A stretch of 5,788 nucleotides of DNA from JBDTNK01 sp039933775. GTDB lineage: Bacteria; Chloroflexota; Limnocylindria; QHBO01. The notes beneath the pieces were generated by a model. That model did not search any database. It had not been told where the DNA came from and saw nothing but the letters and a program-made list of their open reading frames with translations. Below, piece by piece: positions 4,592-5,788 of the stretch; within the stretch, counting starts at the first letter, position 1, and each line of letters opens with the position of its first letter. A program made the translations under genes and the position numbers. The DNA lies in assembly GCA_039933775.1 (NCBI GenBank), contig JBDTNK010000097.1, forward strand, positions 1 through 5,788, read 5' to 3'.

Positions 4592-5788
4592 GACGCTGAG
4601 CAGGTACTGGTGGACGAGCTGCACCGCCATCGCGCCCTCGCCGACAGCACTCGCGATGCGCTTGACAGACCGATGTCGCACGTCACCGGCGGCGAAGGCA
4701 CCGGGCAGGCTCGTCTCCAGGAAGAACGGGCGGCGCCGCAGCCCCCAGCCGGCGGGAAGCCGGCCATCGGTCTCAAGCTCGTCACCGGTAAGCAGGAAGC
4801 CACCGGGATCGCGGGCCACCACGCCCTCCAGCCAATCGGTGTGCGGCTGCTGCCCGATGAAGATGAAGCAGGCTCCGAGCGGCAGCTCCATCGGTCCATC
4901 CGCGGTCTCGAGCGTGATGCCTTCCAGCCGTTCACTGCCATGGACGGCGCTGACCGATGCGTTGGTGCGCACCTCGATCGTGGGTACCGCCGCGATCTGG
5001 TCGACCAGGTATTGGCTCATGCCCGAGAGCGCGCCGCCGCGAACGATGAGGTGCACGCGCTCGGCGTAGCGCGAGAGGTGCACGGCCGCCTGCCCCGCCG
5101 AGTTGCCGCCGCCCACCACCGCGACCTGCGCCCCGCGATGCAGGATAGCGTCGGTCGTCGCGGCACCGTAGTAGAGGCCGGCGCCGGCGAGGCGATCCGC
5201 CCCGTCGAGCTGCAGCTGGCGATATGCGACGCCGGTCGAGATGACGACCGCCTGGCAGCTGACCTCGGCGCCATCCTCCAGCACCACGGTCCGGTACGGG
5301 TCGTTGCGCCGGATCGTGCGCACCTCCTGCGAGGCGAGCAGCTCCGCGCCGAGGCGCCGCGCCTGCGTCAGCGCGCGCCGCGCGAGATCGGCACCGCTGA
5401 GGCCCGATGGAAAGCCCAGGTAGTTCTCGATCCGGCTCGTGGTGCCGGCCTGGCCACCAGGCGCCTCGCGCTCGACGAGCAGCGTGGCGAGGCCCTCGCT
5501 GGCGCCGTACACGGCCGCCGCCATGCCCGCTGGGCCGCCGCCCACGATGACGAGGTCGTAGAACGGCAGCGCGGCGTGGGTCGAGAGGCCGATCCGGTCA
5601 GCGAGCTCGCGGTTGGATGGATCGGAGAGGGTCGTGCCGTCCGGCAGCAGGACGGTCGGGGTCGCCGGGTCGGCGCCGAGGGCGTCCGCGAGCCGGCGGC
5701 CCTCCTCCTCCGCCTCGGGATCGAGCCAGGTGTACGGCACCTGGTTGCGCGTCAGGTAGTCGCGGATCGCGTGGCCGCGCGGCGACCA
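4589..5788 (-). CDS. TrxR-like FAD/NAD(P)H-dependent oxidoreductase lacking the CxxC pair, 5'-partial (runs off right edge)
   Basis: The product is a pyridine nucleotide-disulfide oxidoreductase of the thioredoxin-reductase fold, predicted cytosolic. A GTG at 5740 could be read as a start, but the frame stays open to 5788 and adds 16 residues (WSPRGHAIRDYLTRNQ) that fit the family, so the gene is truncated by the window; 399 residues are visible. Residues ~1-66 look like a glutaredoxin-like segment (RDYLTRNQVPYTWLD, then TPTVLLPDG with the cis-Pro position) but have no cysteine. FAD motif GGGPAG is at 83-88, GGQ at 111-113, NYLGFP at 122-127, NAD(P)H motif GGGNSAG at 226-232 and the FAD-closing AGDV at 367-370. 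Where TrxR has CATC this protein has GAAT (208-211); its only cysteines are 178 and 307, so it is unlikely to reduce thioredoxin by the usual dithiol route. Relatives I recall are fused to an N-terminal response-regulator receiver, which would lie outside the window (inference). The stop overlaps the next gene's start. Family is sure; substrate is unknown. Confidence 0.94.
   Translation of the reverse strand, partial: WSPRGHAIRDYLTRNQVPYTWLDPEAEEEGRRLADALGADPATPTVLLPDGTTLSDPSNRELADRIGLSTHAALPFYDLVIVGGGPAGMAAAVYGASEGLATLLVEREAPGGQAGTTSRIENYLGFPSGLSGADLARRALTQARRLGAELLASQEVRTIRRNDPYRTVVLEDGAEVSCQAVVISTGVAYRQLQLDGADRLAGAGLYYGAATTDAILHRGAQVAVVGGGNSAGQAAVHLSRYAERVHLIVRGGALSGMSQYLVDQIAAVPTIEVRTNASVSAVHGSERLEGITLETADGPMELPLGACFIFIGQQPHTDWLEGVVARDPGGFLLTGDELETDGRLPAGWGLRRRPFFLETSLPGAFAAGDVRHRSVKRIASAVGEGAMAVQLVHQYLLSV

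Noticed and set aside
4116..5069. Plus-strand open frame of 317 codons spanning the kinase/oxidoreductase junction
   Set aside because: Antisense to two genes with complete family motifs; its product is low-complexity Arg/Gln/Ser.
5738..5740. GTG at 5740 as start of the oxidoreductase
   Set aside because: The frame upstream stays open to the edge and encodes residues that match the family's glutaredoxin-like segment.

Overview
The window is GC-rich and codes almost entirely on the minus strand. Three minus-strand genes fill positions 445-5788, and the leftmost ~440 bases hold no gene I can support. High GC and the gene types (a cyclase-domain/STAND-ATPase/TPR giant, and a cNMP-domain histidine kinase next to a thioredoxin-reductase-like flavoprotein) suggest a Chloroflexota lineage (Limnocylindria or Thermomicrobia-like) or an actinobacterium. 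This placement rests on family recall, not on a marker gene.

In order of transcription (right to left): (1) 5788-4589, the 3' part of a TrxR-like FAD/NAD(P)H oxidoreductase. Its reading frame runs off the right edge, so the GTG at 5740 is not its start. It has a cysteine-less glutaredoxin-like segment and lacks the CxxC redox pair of true thioredoxin reductases. (2) 4589-3312, a histidine kinase with an N-terminal cyclic-nucleotide-binding domain. Its ATG shares one base with the oxidoreductase stop (TGATG), so the two are almost certainly translationally coupled. (3) 3072 (or 3195) to 445, a protein with a class III cyclase homology domain, a STAND/NB-ARC-like ATPase and TPR-like repeats. 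It is separated from the kinase by 116-239 bases that contain a striking AT-rich 26-bp palindrome at 3233-3258, a likely operator or promoter element.

From relatives I recall, the oxidoreductase probably carries a receiver domain upstream of the window, so the first two genes would form a kinase/redox-effector pair. The neighbouring cyclase-like gene raises the idea of a cyclic-nucleotide signal feeding the kinase's cNMP domain. However, the cyclase domain keeps its metal aspartates and one arginine but has lost the usual base-selecting Lys/Asp and the transition-state Asn, so its activity is doubtful.

The intergenic stretch 1-444 is rich in structure. A 28-bp imperfect inverted repeat (256-283 with 373-400) encloses an 89-base loop that holds a further direct copy of the same TGACCGAA-centred motif. 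Upstream of it are an 8-bp perfect GC hairpin and several small palindromes. This element, 44 bases past the cyclase gene's stop, is the best candidate for something undescribed: a REP/MITE-like dispersed repeat, a structured RNA, or a U-tract-less terminator.
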